Source: Amaurobius ferox
Taxonomy: Eukaryota > Arthropoda > Arachnida > Araneae > Amaurobiidae
Reading direction: 5' to 3'
Assembly (NCBI GenBank): GCA_951213105.1
Contig: OX578148.1
Location: forward strand, 143,970,043 to 144,034,042
Length of the DNA stretch: 64,000 nt
The translations under genes and the position numbers were made by a program. The notes under the pieces were generated by a model. The model did not search any database. It was not told where the DNA came from and saw only the letters and a list, made by a program, of their open reading frames with translations. Of the stretch, positions 45,562 to 56,710 are shown piece by piece (within the stretch, counting starts at the first letter, position 1; each line of letters begins with the position of its first letter).

Positions 45562-47459
45562 CTGGTTTTCGCATGGAAACAGAGGGGAACACAGCGGATT
45601 AGGAAAAAGCGAAATTGGAAATAAACAAACCGGCGGACAGTGTATCGACAATGTTGAACACCTGACACAGGATGAAAGTAATGGATATGTAAACGCAGAA
45701 AGTGTATATATAAATAATGTAAATAAAATGATAGACATCCCCAGTATTCGGGACATTTTGAGAGAACAAGATAGAGATGCAAAAATAAAGGAACTAAGAA
45801 AATTTGAGGAGTTATAAAAATAAAAACAACAAGAATTATGACGCATTTTATATTGACGAAGAAACAGGTTTACTAATGCATATAGGTAGGTGGAAAGATC
45901 GCCCTTGGCGAGAGGATTACAAGAAAACAATTGTTATTCCGCGGGGGTTGCAAAGGAATGTTTTAGCCATGGATCATGTTACGCATTCGGGGGTAGACAA
46001 AACTTTCAAGCTGTTAGAAGACGACATTTTTGGAACGGGATGTACAGTGACACCCATAATTATGTACTTTCTTGTGAGACATGCCGTGCAAGGAAGGGAA
46101 AATTGCAATTAGCAGTAATGGGCAGAAATCCTACACCGGAAAGCCCCCTACATAAAGTATCAATTGATATATGCGGTCCTTTCAAAACAAGTGTAAACAA
46201 TAACAAATATCTACTAACTATGATCTGTCAATTCATAAAGTACCTCACAGTATTCCCTATTCCTGACATACGGGCTGAGACTATAGCGGAGAGGCTGTTA
46301 GAATGCTTTGTAGACAAAGGTTTTCCCTGGGCGATCCAAAGTGACAATGGCACCCAATTTACATGAAAAATTTTCCAAGCAATGACAAGGAGGTTACAAA
46401 TTATATCAAGACTCACGTCAGTTCGCTGCTCCTTCGTGAACGGGCAGATTGAAAAAACACACCAGGCCATTAAAAACACTCACAGAAAACTCGCCTTATT
46501 GGGACACAGCGGTCCAGATTCACGCGATGACATACAACGCATTCATCAACAGGGGAAACACCAAATTTTCTTTTCTACGGGCGGGACATACCAACACAAT
46601 TCGAGTCACAAATTTTAAATGAACAAGACACAGCATATCCCAGTTACATTTCAAATAAAATCACTACCATGCAGAATACATTTAGGGCAGTAACTAAAAA
46701 TTTAAATCAGTCAAAACACAGACAGGAAGAACAACAGTTTTCCAGAGCCAGCATGCAAGAATTAAAAATAGGGAGTAGAGTGTTTTTAGAGGGGCAAAAT
46801 GCTTTTGGTACAGCAAAGTTCTCAGGTACATACCGAATAATAGATAGGGTAAACAGGTTCATATATATTATCCAATTATGTGAAAAGCCTTTCGCTAAGA
46901 CAGAGAGTCCACATAAATCGTCTGAGAGTTATCATCGATAGGAGAGAGCACATAAAACACCCACAGGAATCAATGAAAATTACTAAATACAAATCGCCAT
47001 TATTACCCACCCCAAATATAGAACCAATTCAATCTCCTCAACCGGAAAGCAACAATTCCTTCCCGTATTTCGTATTTGACGAGTTTGAGTCGCAAATTAT
47101 AAGTAAACAAAACACACGGCAATCGCAGGATGTCAACAACCAGCCCAATAATAGTGAACGAACCCCCTCCCCCTCCCACAAGCAACTGCACATCCGTTCC
47201 TCTGGCGAAGAACCTAGCCGTGCCAGAGATAGAAAATGCGAGTGACAGTGGATATGCCATCCCACCCCATCCCATGCCAAAGAGAATCAGCAACGAGAAT
47301 GCAATTATTTCGGACCGCACTTTGAACCAGGGTCAAGTGCAACGTGACGAAATTCCCCCCCAGCTTGGGCAAGAGAGAAACCCTGAAAATCAAAAAGGGA
47401 GCTATTCTGTAAAGCGGATAGTAATGACACGGAATTTGGATAAAGTAAATAAGGTTTAA
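45503..47459 (+). pseudogene. Element B integrase, multiply frameshifted
   Basis: At least five overlapping frames are needed. Zinc-binding HHCC part: HVTHSG (about 45976) and, one frame over after an ATTTTTGG run near 46028, SCETCRARKG (about 46072-46100). Core: HKVSIDICGPF (about 46153-46185, first Asp), IQSDNGTQF (about 46335-46362, second Asp), then a TGA, and CSFVNGQIEKTHQ (about 46430-46465, the Glu). C-terminal part: KIGSRVFLEG-like (about 46766-46800) and KFSGTYRIIDRV (about 46819-46855), as in Gypsy integrase tails, followed by a Pro/Ser-rich extension to about 47459. Integrase would insert the cDNA. Frameshifts and a stop make it non-functional as read. Confidence 0.82.
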
Positions 47460-50106
47460 AAAAATAAATAAATAAATAATCTTGGGTTACGGAAGGAAAT
47501 GAATAAAGATGAAAAGTCCAATTTTAATTCAGAAAATAAACAGTGGCGTGTACAGAAATCGTGCTTAGGCACCGGTACAGTTTATTTCATTATACAAGAG
47601 AATATATATATATATATTTGTTTTACACATAAATACCCAAAGGAGACTGAGGATAACATGCAATTATTTTAACATAAGGGATAGCAATGAATAGGAATTG
47701 GTGGTATAATAAGGAAACATATGTAAAAATTTAAAAATACTGAAACATAAATATAATAAATTGTTTTAAATTAAAAGTAAAATTATGGGATAGGTCTACG
47801 TGTTTTTTCAGTAAGGTAGGGAAGCCTGATCACCTAACCTAGCTTTGCTTAAATATACGTTGGCTTAAACCATGGAAAAGCTCCACGTCAAATTTAGCCA
47901 CAAACCGTGTACAAAAAAGTCATGTTCCCCCTTAGTTTTAAAAGATAATGGATAAATAAAAACACTCACCCTTTTCCTTTCCTGCGGTAGGTTACGTTGT
48001 ACTTTTAAGTGTAATCCAAAATTTAAGAGGAAGGCACAGATTATGTGGAGAGTTGGAGGAACGTCATTAATTTTTTTTCATCTAATTACACACTCCAAGC
48101 AATACAATTTTGTACATCGCAAGGGAAGTTATAGACAAGCGCTACTTCCAAACGACCGACACGAGGTAAAACATGTACTACGGGGTCACAACTTTGAGGG
48201 CAGGAAATTCTTTGAAACAAGGGTCATTTTTCCGAAAAACAAGTTTGACGGTGTTGAAAAGGAATAATGTTCACACGTTTCGACCCTCCCCCTTAAAACT
48301 TTGATGGAAAGAGATTAAGCATGGGGACTCCTGGGTTTTTGAAAGAAAAAAAAATCTGGCAGGATACAAGGACGAAATTAAAGATAATACTTACTGTTTA
48401 CGGAATGTTTACTAAAAAGGAATTACGAATGTAGGTCGTCAAAGAAATATAAGGGAGTTTAAAAATGTAAGATAATTACGTATTTATAGCAGATAATATT
48501 ATAGAGAACTACGGACACAAATTTGTTTTAAAGGGAGAATTTGCAAGGAGTTTATGATAAAAAGAAGGGTAAGAGAATTATGAATTTTATTAGGAAATGG
48601 TTTATTAAAGGGAAAATTTGCAAGGAGTTTATGATAAGAAGAAGAGTAAGAGAATTATGAATTTTATTAGGAAATGGTTTATTAAAGGGAAAATTTACAA
48701 GGAGTTTATGATAAAAAGAAAAGTAAGAGAATTATGAATTTTATTAGGAAATGGTTTATTAAAGGGAAAAATTGCAGGAGTTTATGATAAAATGAAGGGT
48801 AAGAGAATTATGAATTTTATTAAGAAATGGTTTATTAAAGGAAAATTCAAAACGCTAAGGCGAAATTCAGAATACAGAATTTTGGATTATGTATATAAGG
48901 GATATGGTATATAAAGGAAAGTTAATTAATAATCTGAAGAAAATTTTGTTTATTGTGTTTGTACAAATTATGAACGTATTAGGAAATGTAATATGGCATG
49001 ACAATTCGTGATGATATTGACAAAAAATTTGTTTGTTTGTTTTTCTTTGTTTTTTCAATGAGAAGGTATAATGTATTTGTAAATATAAGTAAATGGTAAT
49101 TGTAAATATAAGTAATGGTATTTGTAAATATAAGTAACAGTGAGAAAGTTTTGTGGGTAACATAAATGTTGAAAGAAATGAAAAAATGAGACTTAGAGTA
49201 AAAAAATAATGGGAGAAAAATGTTCACTTTGCAGGACTAGAGAATGAATAAAAATTATACATAACAGTGAAATAGGAGAAAATACTGTATTTTGACTATT
49301 AAAGAATGGTGAATAAAGAAGGGAATTAGTTTTTGTAAAAAAAAAAAGACGTCAAGGATTTAATGTTAAATAGGTATTGTGAATTTGAGAGAGATAATTT
49401 GTGTCATCAGACTGTATGTATATGTATGCATTGGTATCGACAGGAAGTGTGTACCTTAATTACGAATGTTCCATACGTTTACATGATTACTCAGAAATAA
49501 GACAGTGATGTGTTTTCACAATAAAACTTCCATTTTCCACATGTTTACTTCACAGCGAGAGGTGATGCAATAACGTGATCCATATACAGAATTCCAGGCT
49601 TTTAATTTTCACACTTCCATGACAGTGAGATGATGCAGTGACGTGTTTTCTACGTAAACTTTCATTTTACACATGTTTACTTCACAGCGAAAGTACGCAG
49701 TGATATGCTCCATCTGCAGAACTCCAAGTTCTCGATTTTTTCGCACTTACCATGACACTGAAATAGGAGACAGTGGCGCGCTATAGCCACAGACCCTCTA
49801 GTACAATTTTTCGTAAAAGAACTTTTTGAGACTTTATACAAACTTTGAACTATTTTTTATCATTGCTATCATTGACATTTCTTCTACTTTTGGACATACC
49901 AGCGAGTTATCGGACATGGAATTCTTGCTGCACTTTATGTAGACAACATATAAGATGATAACAAATAGACGATTCTCCTAGAAAATTATTGTGCTTTACT
50001 TCTTTTATACCTAGATTACATTGTTTTGTTTTATAGTATAGTTGTATTGTATATGTATATATTATTTACAGGTCTTACGTGGGTCCCCGGTTCCTGTTTC
50101 CCATTT
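47460..50106 (+). other. Long 3' non-coding region of element B
   Basis: About 2.6 kb, A/T-rich, between the end of pol and the polypurine tract. No env-like frame is visible (no long ORF, signal peptide or membrane anchor). It holds four 77-bp tandem units (48531-48840) and, at about 49500-49790, two loosely repeated blocks with CACATGTTTACTTCACAGCGA, CCATGACA-TGA and CAGTGA-GTG words (period about 165 bp). Short minus frames at 48867-49227 have no domain. Confidence 0.6.
48531..48840 (+). repeat. Four-copy tandem repeat, period 77 bp
   Basis: AAGGGAAAATTTGCAAGGAG starts at 48531, 48608, 48685 and 48762 with small differences. Each unit also has TTTATGATAAAAAGAAG, GTAAGAGAATTATG and TTATTAGGAAATGGTTTATT. 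It is the third tandem array inside the same retrotransposon. Confidence 0.9.
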
Positions 50107-50123
50107 GGGAAAGGGGGGGGGGG
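50107..50123 (+). promoter_or_regulatory. Polypurine tract of element B
   Basis: GGGAAAGGGGGGGGGGG, all purine, ends 4 bp before the TGTTCC that starts the 3' LTR. It would prime plus-strand cDNA synthesis. It supports the LTR boundary and element orientation. Confidence 0.8.
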
Positions 50124-50127
50124 TGAA

Positions 50128-51208
50128 TGTTCCATGACAAATATGGAACATTGCGAATTGTGGAGGGAGTACAACCTATAAAGATGGTCCTTGTGCTACT
50201 CCTACAATACTTATACATTTCCCTTGGCCAACACCTGCAAAAGGGTGATCAAGCAATGTTTCTGAGAAATATGGACAGCGATGGCTCAGTTACAGAGGGG
50301 CTCACAGCAGGGCGCTTTTGGGGAGAGCTGACCCCTTGACCGTTTCCGGACGCACGTGCGCCCAGGTTCATGGGAACTTTGGCCCAGCTATCAAATATTA
50401 ATTCTGGGGTGCTAACCATCCCCCTGTCATCACCAATTCCCCTGTCACCCAATAGCTGGATGTAACCCTTGAATATCCAATCAAAATACCAGGGGCTGCA
50501 GTGGGGAGCCAATAATAGACCTGGGGCGTAATTGTGTAGGAGGGCACATTTTCCGATGTCCGAGGAAGAGTGAGTTTTTTTAGAGAAGTTTTGAGAACAC
50601 TTCGATATTTTGATTCCGAGGAGAAAGATCCTCAATCCACGGAGCAGATGCCAGACACCCGTCGCCTTCCAACTCGCTGACGAGCTATTCTTCGAGATAC
50701 TGAGGTATGCCATGCATGTATTTTTACATACTGTGTCGATGACGCGATTTTCCTATCTCTCTTTCTCGTTGCATTGGTTTAGCCTTCATATTCAGGATAA
50801 TTAGTTTTTGTGTAAATTAAAATTGTGTATATTTTAAGGTAACATGTGTTTAGATACGAGTCGATTTCAATCTTAATGTAATTTAATCATGGAGAATCTT
50901 ACTTATATGTTTAAAATGGGTAATTTTTGAAAGCCGTTCTTTTGCGACGGGATCAATAAATGTAAGGAGATGATGTTTGATATTAATCATACTTATATTG
51001 GGGTGTCAGTAGAATATTCCATAGTTATTACAATCATTGTGTAAATAAATATTGTTATTGTTTTATATCATGTCCGCTGTCTTCATTTTCCATTAAATTG
51101 ATTTATATGTATTTTTATTCGACACGGCCAATGTCGGAGATTGTTTTAATGGGTAATAATACTGATTGATGCGTTCTGACCGAACGTGTGGTGAAAATCC
51201 ACGCAACA
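50128..51208 (+). repeat. 3' LTR of element B
   Basis: 1081 bp, TGTTCC...GCAACA, aligned end to end with 31232-32317. The copies differ by a few percent and by several indels (for example near 50420-50450 and 50935-50960). It is directly followed by AATAC, the target duplication, and then by element C integrase sequence. Confidence 0.88.
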
Positions 51209-51213
51209 AATAC
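51209..51213. repeat. Target-site duplication AATAC (right)
   Basis: Matches 31227-31231 exactly and immediately abuts the 3' LTR end. Confidence 0.85.
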
Positions 51214-51400
51214 CATACCAAAGCTAACAAAGTACGATTACAGGAAGGCGACAAAGTGTGGCCGTCCAACCCTCGGCAGCATTTTCACCAAAATTGAGAA
51301 GGACCCTACGTCACAATAAAAAGAATGAACAATGTCGTTCATCGAATTCAGGAATCGTCTTCAACCAAAACAAAAGTCATCCCCACATTTTGGATCCCAG
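51214..51400 (+). pseudogene. Ty3/Gypsy element C: integrase C-terminal region, right half
   Basis: Starts right after the target duplication with VRLQEGDKVW (about 51230-51262), the conserved GD.VW motif, then GPYVTIKRMNNVVHRIQ (about 51304-51355), the chromodomain-like tail motif. One frameshift or stop lies between them near 51297. It is the continuation of the frame interrupted at 31231, which proves that B inserted into an already existing Gypsy copy. It is immobile and broken. Confidence 0.8.
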
Positions 51401-51961
51401 TAGGTTGCTACTGCCCGGAACGCGGTGAGTCAAAGAGTAGCTTACGGCAGAGCCCTTCTTTCACATCACACGCCAAACGTCGTTTTATCGCCAATTCTGG
51501 GACACTATTCTTGCAATTCCTGCAAAAGCGGAGAGAAAGACGAATTGTTTTTAATCCGCGATATTGTTCATGAACACAGAATAGATAGATTTGCATCCGA
51601 AAATTTAAATAATATATTATGCACTTTTTCATTTTAAAGTAATACTATGAAATACGCGTATTTAAGACCTTTTTGTACTGCACAGATTGTTTGCAATGAG
51701 TTTAAGAAATGTTCCACACACATATACAATTTATTATTTGAATAAAACGATTATATGCGATATTTCGTAGTAAATATATGTGTAGGATCCGTATGTTGTT
51801 CAATACTTATATAATACAAGAATCAGTGACGAAAATTGAAGATTATTTGAAAGGAGGGAATATTTGTCATTTAAAAATGCAAAATTTGTGACATTTTAAG
51901 GAAATTTGCTTGACATTTTCGGTTTGTGGGAGCAATAAATGTCAATTTTCTGACATACCTA
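51401..51961. other. Element C 3' flank, possible LTR start; otherwise nothing
   Basis: At 51412-51490 the sequence CCCGGAACGCGGTGAGTC...CACGCCAAACGTCGTTTTATCGCCA parallels 60325-60405 inside the foldback element. Its place just after integrase and its TGCCCGGAACG start suggest the beginning of the element C LTR. The remaining 450 bp are A/T-rich with no feature I can support. Confidence 0.4.
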
Positions 51962-52267
51962 GTATAATGCAGCGTTTTTCAAGATGTGTTCCGCGGAACC
52001 CCGGGTTTTGCAACATGATAGTTTCATGTAAATTGTCTTAAATTTAAAAACGAGTACAATTTTTATGCATAATTTGGACAACAAGAAATTTTTCTTATTT
52101 TGGGGTTCTATCATCCAATTAAATTTCAAAAGGGTTTCGCGACGACATAAGTTTGAAAAGTACTGGTATAATGCATAGGGAAAGTATGATGAAGCGGTCG
52201 AAAACTCGAAATCTAGTTTGTGTTTTCAACGGTAGAGCTCGTTTCAAACATCTCTGAAATGTGCGTG
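51950..52267 (+). repeat. DR1 copy d, left half (split by two insertions)
   Basis: DR1 words ATGCATAGGGAAAGTATG, GTCGAAAACTCG and CTCGTTTCAAACATCTCTG run up to 52267, where the mariner-like element begins. The copy resumes at 58643. Within it the 196-bp hAT-like MITE at 51970-52165 is a further insertion. The left DR1 edge, near 51950, is approximate. Confidence 0.65.
51970..52165. mobile_element. hAT-type MITE, 196 bp, 8-bp TSD
   Basis: Ends CAGCGTTTTTCAAGATGTG... and, inverted, CAGTACTTTTCAAACTTATG..., that is imperfect terminal inverted repeats starting CAG and ending CTG. The 8 bases GTATAATG flank it on both sides (51962-51969 and 52166-52173). Eight-bp duplications and CAG ends are typical of hAT transposons. 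No transposase, so it is non-autonomous. Confidence 0.85.
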
Positions 52268-52552
52268 TACAGGGTGTCCCAAAAATGACTGACACATTTG
52301 AAAAATGCATTTAAAAAACATAAGGCGATAGAAATGTGGCGTTTGCTGCATTATACTTGGGAAACCAGGGAATTTTATTCAACCAATTTTCAAAATTTGT
52401 TACAAAGGTCATCAACAAATGGCGCTGCGGTTGTGTGACGCATACTGTCAGGGAAATGCATACGGTTAGATCGCCATTCTGTTCTTTGCTCAGCATTCTG
52501 CTAGCGTGTGCTTCTCAGAGATTTTAAGCTGCTGTCGGTTTATTAGTTGAAA

Positions 52553-53065
52553 ATGGTTTATTCGTTGGAACAGCGAATATTTCTTGTTTTGGGGTTTCAC
52601 CGCCTGGACCACAGTTTTGTTGAAACGAGGGGCAGTTTCTCAAAAAAGCACTGTCAATCAACACAATGAAGGTTCTGTTCGAAACATGTGAACGGACTGG
52701 GAATGTCAATCATGACCGTGTTGGAAATGTCGGCCGCCCAAGTTCGGCAATAAAAGAGGCGAATGCTGAAGTCGGTCAGCAGCTGATCATCCAACAACGG
52801 CCCTAGGTTTCCGTTCGCCATGTTGCATCTGAGGCTGGACTACGACCAACGTCCACGCACCATATCATGCGCCATATCCTTCACTTGTTTGTTCCCTTAC
52901 AAAATCCAGACTCGCCAACCCTTGGGTGCCGGTGCTATGAATGCGCGCGAAACGTTCGCGAACGCTATGTTGCAGCATGCCGGCAAAATCGATGCTGGAT
53001 GCCGGCAAAATCGATGTTGGAACATTTGGTTCTCCGACGAGGCTTATTTTTCCCTCGACGGCTTT
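52553..53065 (+). pseudogene. Mariner-like transposase, N-terminal piece
   Basis: From ATG at 52553 the frames read MVYSLEQRIFLVLGFHRLDH, then a helix-turn-helix-like N-terminus in changing frames (ERTGNVN about 52692, VGNVGRPSS about 52722), and IWFSDEAYFSLDG (about 53023-53062) with the first catalytic Asp at 53036-53038. It has several stops and frameshifts, and a 21-bp duplication (GCCGGCAAAATCGATG) at 52979/53000 just before the DDE motif. It resembles the DUF4817-type transposases common in arthropods. The gene is cut at 53065 by a retro-insertion with a 13-bp duplication. Confidence 0.8.
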
Positions 53066-54048
53066 TTTTTTGCTACCCAGACCGTGGCCCTTACCAACAA
53101 AGGGCTTAAAGGAGGGGATACACGGCCGGGAAAAAATCTACCCCCAGCACAGGACAGAGCAAGGACCCAACCACGAGTAGACCGACCAACCGACACGCGA
53201 CCCCGACACCATTAATTTCTCTTTTTTGAAAACCGGCCAAGGTGGTTACAAAGGTTAATTACAAAACATCCGCACAACCTGGTGGGAAAATAATAACAAA
53301 ACAGGAGCATCCGCTACATTAAGCGGGAAACAAAAAATAATGCCAATACTACAATAATCTAATAATATACACATACCTTACAACTTATAAACAATAACAT
53401 AAAAGGCCACACCTGCACCCGGAAGAAAGGGAAAATACCCTTAAACAAGAAACAAAATAAAAGGATCCCCAATAACCGCCCTAAACACAACCACAATTAA
53501 ACTCAATTGAAAAACAAAAAACATAAATACATACCAACATAAAATCCAAATAAACAGTATACCAAAAGAACACACCAATTAAACAATCTATAAAAATTTC
53601 CATCCACTTCAAATACATATAACTATAAACAACATATAAATCCAACTAAACACCTAAATTTACCATCAAAATAAATCTATATATATACACGCACATATAT
53701 ATATATATATACATATATACACATGTATACACATGCACACACACACACATATATATACACATACATAATTTTTTTTTAATAAAATCCGGCCAAGGTGGTT
53801 ACACTGGCATTTACATGTCATCGGCACAATTTGGCGGGAAGTAGGAACAGAACTAAACAGGTACATCCGCTACAATTTAGAGGGAAAACAATCAAACACG
53901 ATGAAGAAGAAAATGAAGATGATGGAGAGGACGTCCAAAATCCAGTGAACAATAAACCGATTATGGGTACTTCCCTTGCAGGAACAGATCAAAAACTATA
54001 TACATATACTTCGAGGTATATACTAAAACTATATACCTCGACGGCTTT
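53053..54048 (-). mobile_element. Retroposed insert (53066-54035) with 13-bp TSD
   Basis: CCTCGACGGCTTT flanks the insert at 53053-53065 and 54036-54048. On the minus strand the insert ends in an A-run (T-run at 53066-53070), as expected for a poly-A retroposon. Inside, a segment starting CCGGCCAAGGTGGTTAC occurs at 53233 and again at 53786 (about 100 bp, roughly 75 percent similar). The middle is A/T- and CA-rich (53690-53770). No coding domain recognised; it could be a LINE 3' end or a SINE-like sequence. Confidence 0.7.
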
Positions 54049-54535
54049 GTCAACAAGCAGAACTGGCGCATTTGGGAAACAGAAAATCCTCATGTTGCCG
54101 TATCTGCATCTTGCAAAATTCATGGTTTGGGTCGCCATTTCTTCCAAAGGACTCATTGGGTCATTTTTCCATCACGAAACAGTTACTGCAGTGGGATATC
54201 TGGGCACTCTGCATGAATTTGTGGCGATTCAAAATGCTTTGGAGGACGGTAGAAACACCTGGTGTTTCATGCAAGACGGTGCCTGGCCACATCGAACGCC
54301 TGAAGTGTTCGATTTCCTTAGCGAACATTTCGATGATCGTGTGATTGACCTTGAATACGCCAGACATACAGGACGTGGCATGGATTGGCCTCCCTATTCA
54401 CCAGATTTGACGCCATGTGACTTTTTTCTATGGGGGTACCTGATAGACCAGGTGTATCGCCAAAATCCACAAACGACTGCGGAAATGCAACAATACATCT
54501 CTGCTGCATGTGAGACCATTCCAGCTGAAATGTTT
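54036..54535 (+). pseudogene. Mariner-like transposase, catalytic middle piece
   Basis: Begins with DGFVNKQNWRIWETENPHV in one frame, shifts near 54112, then reads KFMVWVAISSKGLIG, FMQDGAWPHRT (second Asp at 54275-54277), SPDLTPCDFFLWGYL (Asp at 54404 and 54419) and VYRQNPQT, ending at PAEMF. The distance from the second Asp to SPD is 42 residues and to CDF 47 residues. All catalytic Asp positions are present but on separate frames. Transposase would cut and paste the element at TA sites. It is interrupted at 54535 by a LINE. Confidence 0.85.
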
Positions 54536-54873
54536 GAGAGATACGAGTGTCGTACAGGACAGAGCACCAGACGCGAAGCGTCTTTAATCTCCAGTTTCAA
54601 TATGTGGTTCTTATCGTCAAACTGTGACATTAATTCAGTGACCCTAATTGGGGGTTCGAGGTTTTTATTTACTACTTTATTTTATTTGGCCTAGCTTCTA
54701 ATGTGGCAGTTTGTTGCACATTTAGGGTTTAAGCAATTTGGGGGTTGATGCAGATCTAAGGGTTTCCTAGCAATTTGGCAGTTTGTGGTTTAAGAACATT
54801 TTTGTAGAAAACATTGATTAATAGTTCATTTGGAACAGATGGCAGATTTTTGTAGAATTTAAGCGCTAGCTTT

Positions 54874-56710
54874 TTAGGCTCTAACAGTTTTTATTTTGAA
54901 CTCATTCCTAATTACTGAGTTTCTTAAGTACCTGGGAGCTTTCCTGATAATCCGTAGGATTTTGTTTTGTTTTGTCTCTAGGAAGTCTATTGTAGTTTTA
55001 CAGGCATATCCCCATACGGGTGCTGCATACAGCATTCCCGGGCAGATGACTGATTTATAAATTAGTAGTTTATTTTGATAACTGAGATTTCCGTTTCCTA
55101 TCATTGGGTATAAGGCTCCTGTGGGTATATACGCTTTTTTGATTAAGTTCGTTAGTGCTGTTTCCAGGTAAGGTGGGAGTCTATCGTTACACCTAGGTAT
55201 TTAGTAAATTTTTCCGCGCGTAGGGTATGGTTGTTTATGTACAGTGGCGGCGGAGGTTTATGTTTCCTCGATAAGTAAATCCAATGACATTTATTGGGGT
55301 TTAATTTTATTCGCCATTTTTCCAGCCAAGTTTGGAGTATGTCTAAGTGTTGTTGTAGCTGTCTGTGCATTACTGAGACGTAAGGGTGTTTTGCAAGTAT
55401 CGCACTGTCGTCTGCATAGAGTGCCAGCTCTGTGTTAGGAGTCCTGAGGATGTCGTTCAGGTATATGTTAGAGTGTCGGGCCTAGGATAAAACCTTGCGG
55501 TACACTACTTTTATTGAGCATGGGTGTAGATAATTTATCTCTTACTCTGACTTGAAAGTGTCTGTTATTTAAGTATGAGATTAAAAGTTTGACAAGAGCG
55601 TCAGGGACTTTTAAAGTGATCAATTTGTACGCTAATCCACAGTGCCACACTTTATCAAAGGCTTTTTGTATGTCCAGAAAAATCGCAGCTGTGGGTATCT
55701 TGTTATTGAGACCAGAAGATATGTACTCTACCACTCTCAGCAACTGATGAGTTGTGGAGTGTTTTGGCCGAAATCCAAACTGCTCCGGAATGATAATGTC
55801 ATTATCACTAAGGTGCGTGTTCAGTCTCTTAAGAATTATTTTCTCAGTAATTTTACTAAGTGTCGGTAGCAAGCTAAATGGTCTGTAGTTGGCCGGAATT
55901 GTGGCATCCTCACCTGGCTTATGGATCATTATAATTATCGCTTCCTTCCATTCTTTGGGGAAATAGTTTAGTTTTAATATTTTATTTATTAAGTTAGTCA
56001 AGTAACATATTACGTTTAGGGGTAAATTTTTGAAAGCAATATTTCTGATTTTGTCGTGCCCTGGGCTTTTACGGGTTTTGATGATGTCTACTATCTCCTA
56101 TGGGGTGGCTGGGTTAATCTCAGCCGTTACAGGGGAATTCCTGAAGTTATTTAAAGTTTGTCTAACCAGTTTTAGGGTGTCCTGACACATTAGATAGTGG
56201 TTTGGTTGGAATTGTTTCTCATAGTGGCTTGCAAGCGCCTCGGCTCTTTCCTCATCTGAGTACGCGATTTTATCGCCATCTATTAGTGGCGGGAGATTAA
56301 TTTGAGGTTTCCTGAGTCTTTTTGCGAATTGCCAGAGCGATACGTCTTCTGGGCTAAGGGATTCGATTAATTCTTTATACTGCTGCTGCTTTTCTGCGAC
56401 AATATTTTCCCTGACTTTGCACGTGAGTCTGTTCAGCTCCTTTTTAAGGGCGGGGTCTCTGTTAGCCTGCCATGTCTTACGCATTCTATTCCTCTGCCTG
56501 ACTAATTGTTTCACATGGTGGGAAAGTGTGTGCATTTCTGAAGACTCACGATGTTTGTGGCAGAGGCAATTGCTCTCTTGATTTCTGTTGTGAGTGTGTG
56601 CGTGGCAGAGTCATTATGTCAGGTACTGCTAAGTGCGGCTCGAAGAGTGATCTCGTGAATACATCCCAGTTCACCCTCTCCTGTCCCAGAGAGGCTGGAA
56701 GAGGTGTGTT
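54874..56710 (-). pseudogene. Jockey-like LINE ORF2, RT without endonuclease
   Basis: Order on the minus strand: a linker frame 56535-56098 (VRQRNRMRKTWQANRDPALK..., ALASHYEKQFQ), typical of the segment just before RT in Jockey-type LINEs; RT frame 56001-55468 with YFPKEWKEAIIIMIHKPGED, NYRPFSLLPTLSKITE, EQFGFRPKHST, AIFLDIQKAFDKVWH (catalytic Asp) and SVPQGFILGP; a break where the A/FADD strand should be (55380-55460); then 55370-55152 with LQTWLEKWRIKLNPNKCHWI and TKYLGVTIDSHLTWKQH; and 55104-54874 with LIYKSVICPGMLYAAPVWG. Only about 170 bp separate the RT linker from ORF1, so the apurinic endonuclease domain is deleted. Frameshifts show it is dead. Confidence 0.88.

Larger units (their letters stand above)
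31232..51208 (+). mobile_element. Ty3/Gypsy element B, about 20 kb, with intragenic satellite
   Basis: Complete by structure: 5' LTR (31232-32317), PBS (32323-32346), gag with CCHC knuckle, protease, RT, RNase H, integrase, a long 3' region, polypurine tract (50107-50123), 3' LTR (50128-51208) and a 5-bp target duplication on both sides. No env-like frame with signal peptide or transmembrane segment was seen. Its size is inflated by a 7.56-kb array inside pol and about 1.5 kb of DR1 sequence just after the PBS; without them it would be about 11 kb. The LTRs differ at a few percent of positions plus indels, and pol contains several frameshifts, so the element is not young or autonomous now. 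Confidence 0.88.

Noticed and set aside
45456..45930. Minus-strand ORFs of 108 and 150 codons
   Set aside because: Shadows of the element B pol gene on the opposite strand, with hydrophobic low-complexity content and no domain.
46228..46479. 83-codon minus-strand ORF opposite integrase
   Set aside because: Opposite strand of integrase core motifs; no independent evidence.
47460..50106. An env gene for element B
   Set aside because: The 2.6-kb region is long enough, but there is no frame above about 100 codons, no signal peptide and no transmembrane anchor. It is repeat-rich A/T sequence.
53795..54694. Intact 299-codon transposase gene
   Set aside because: The first part of this frame is inside the 53066-54035 retroposon and the last part inside the LINE. 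Only about 54112-54535 is transposase.
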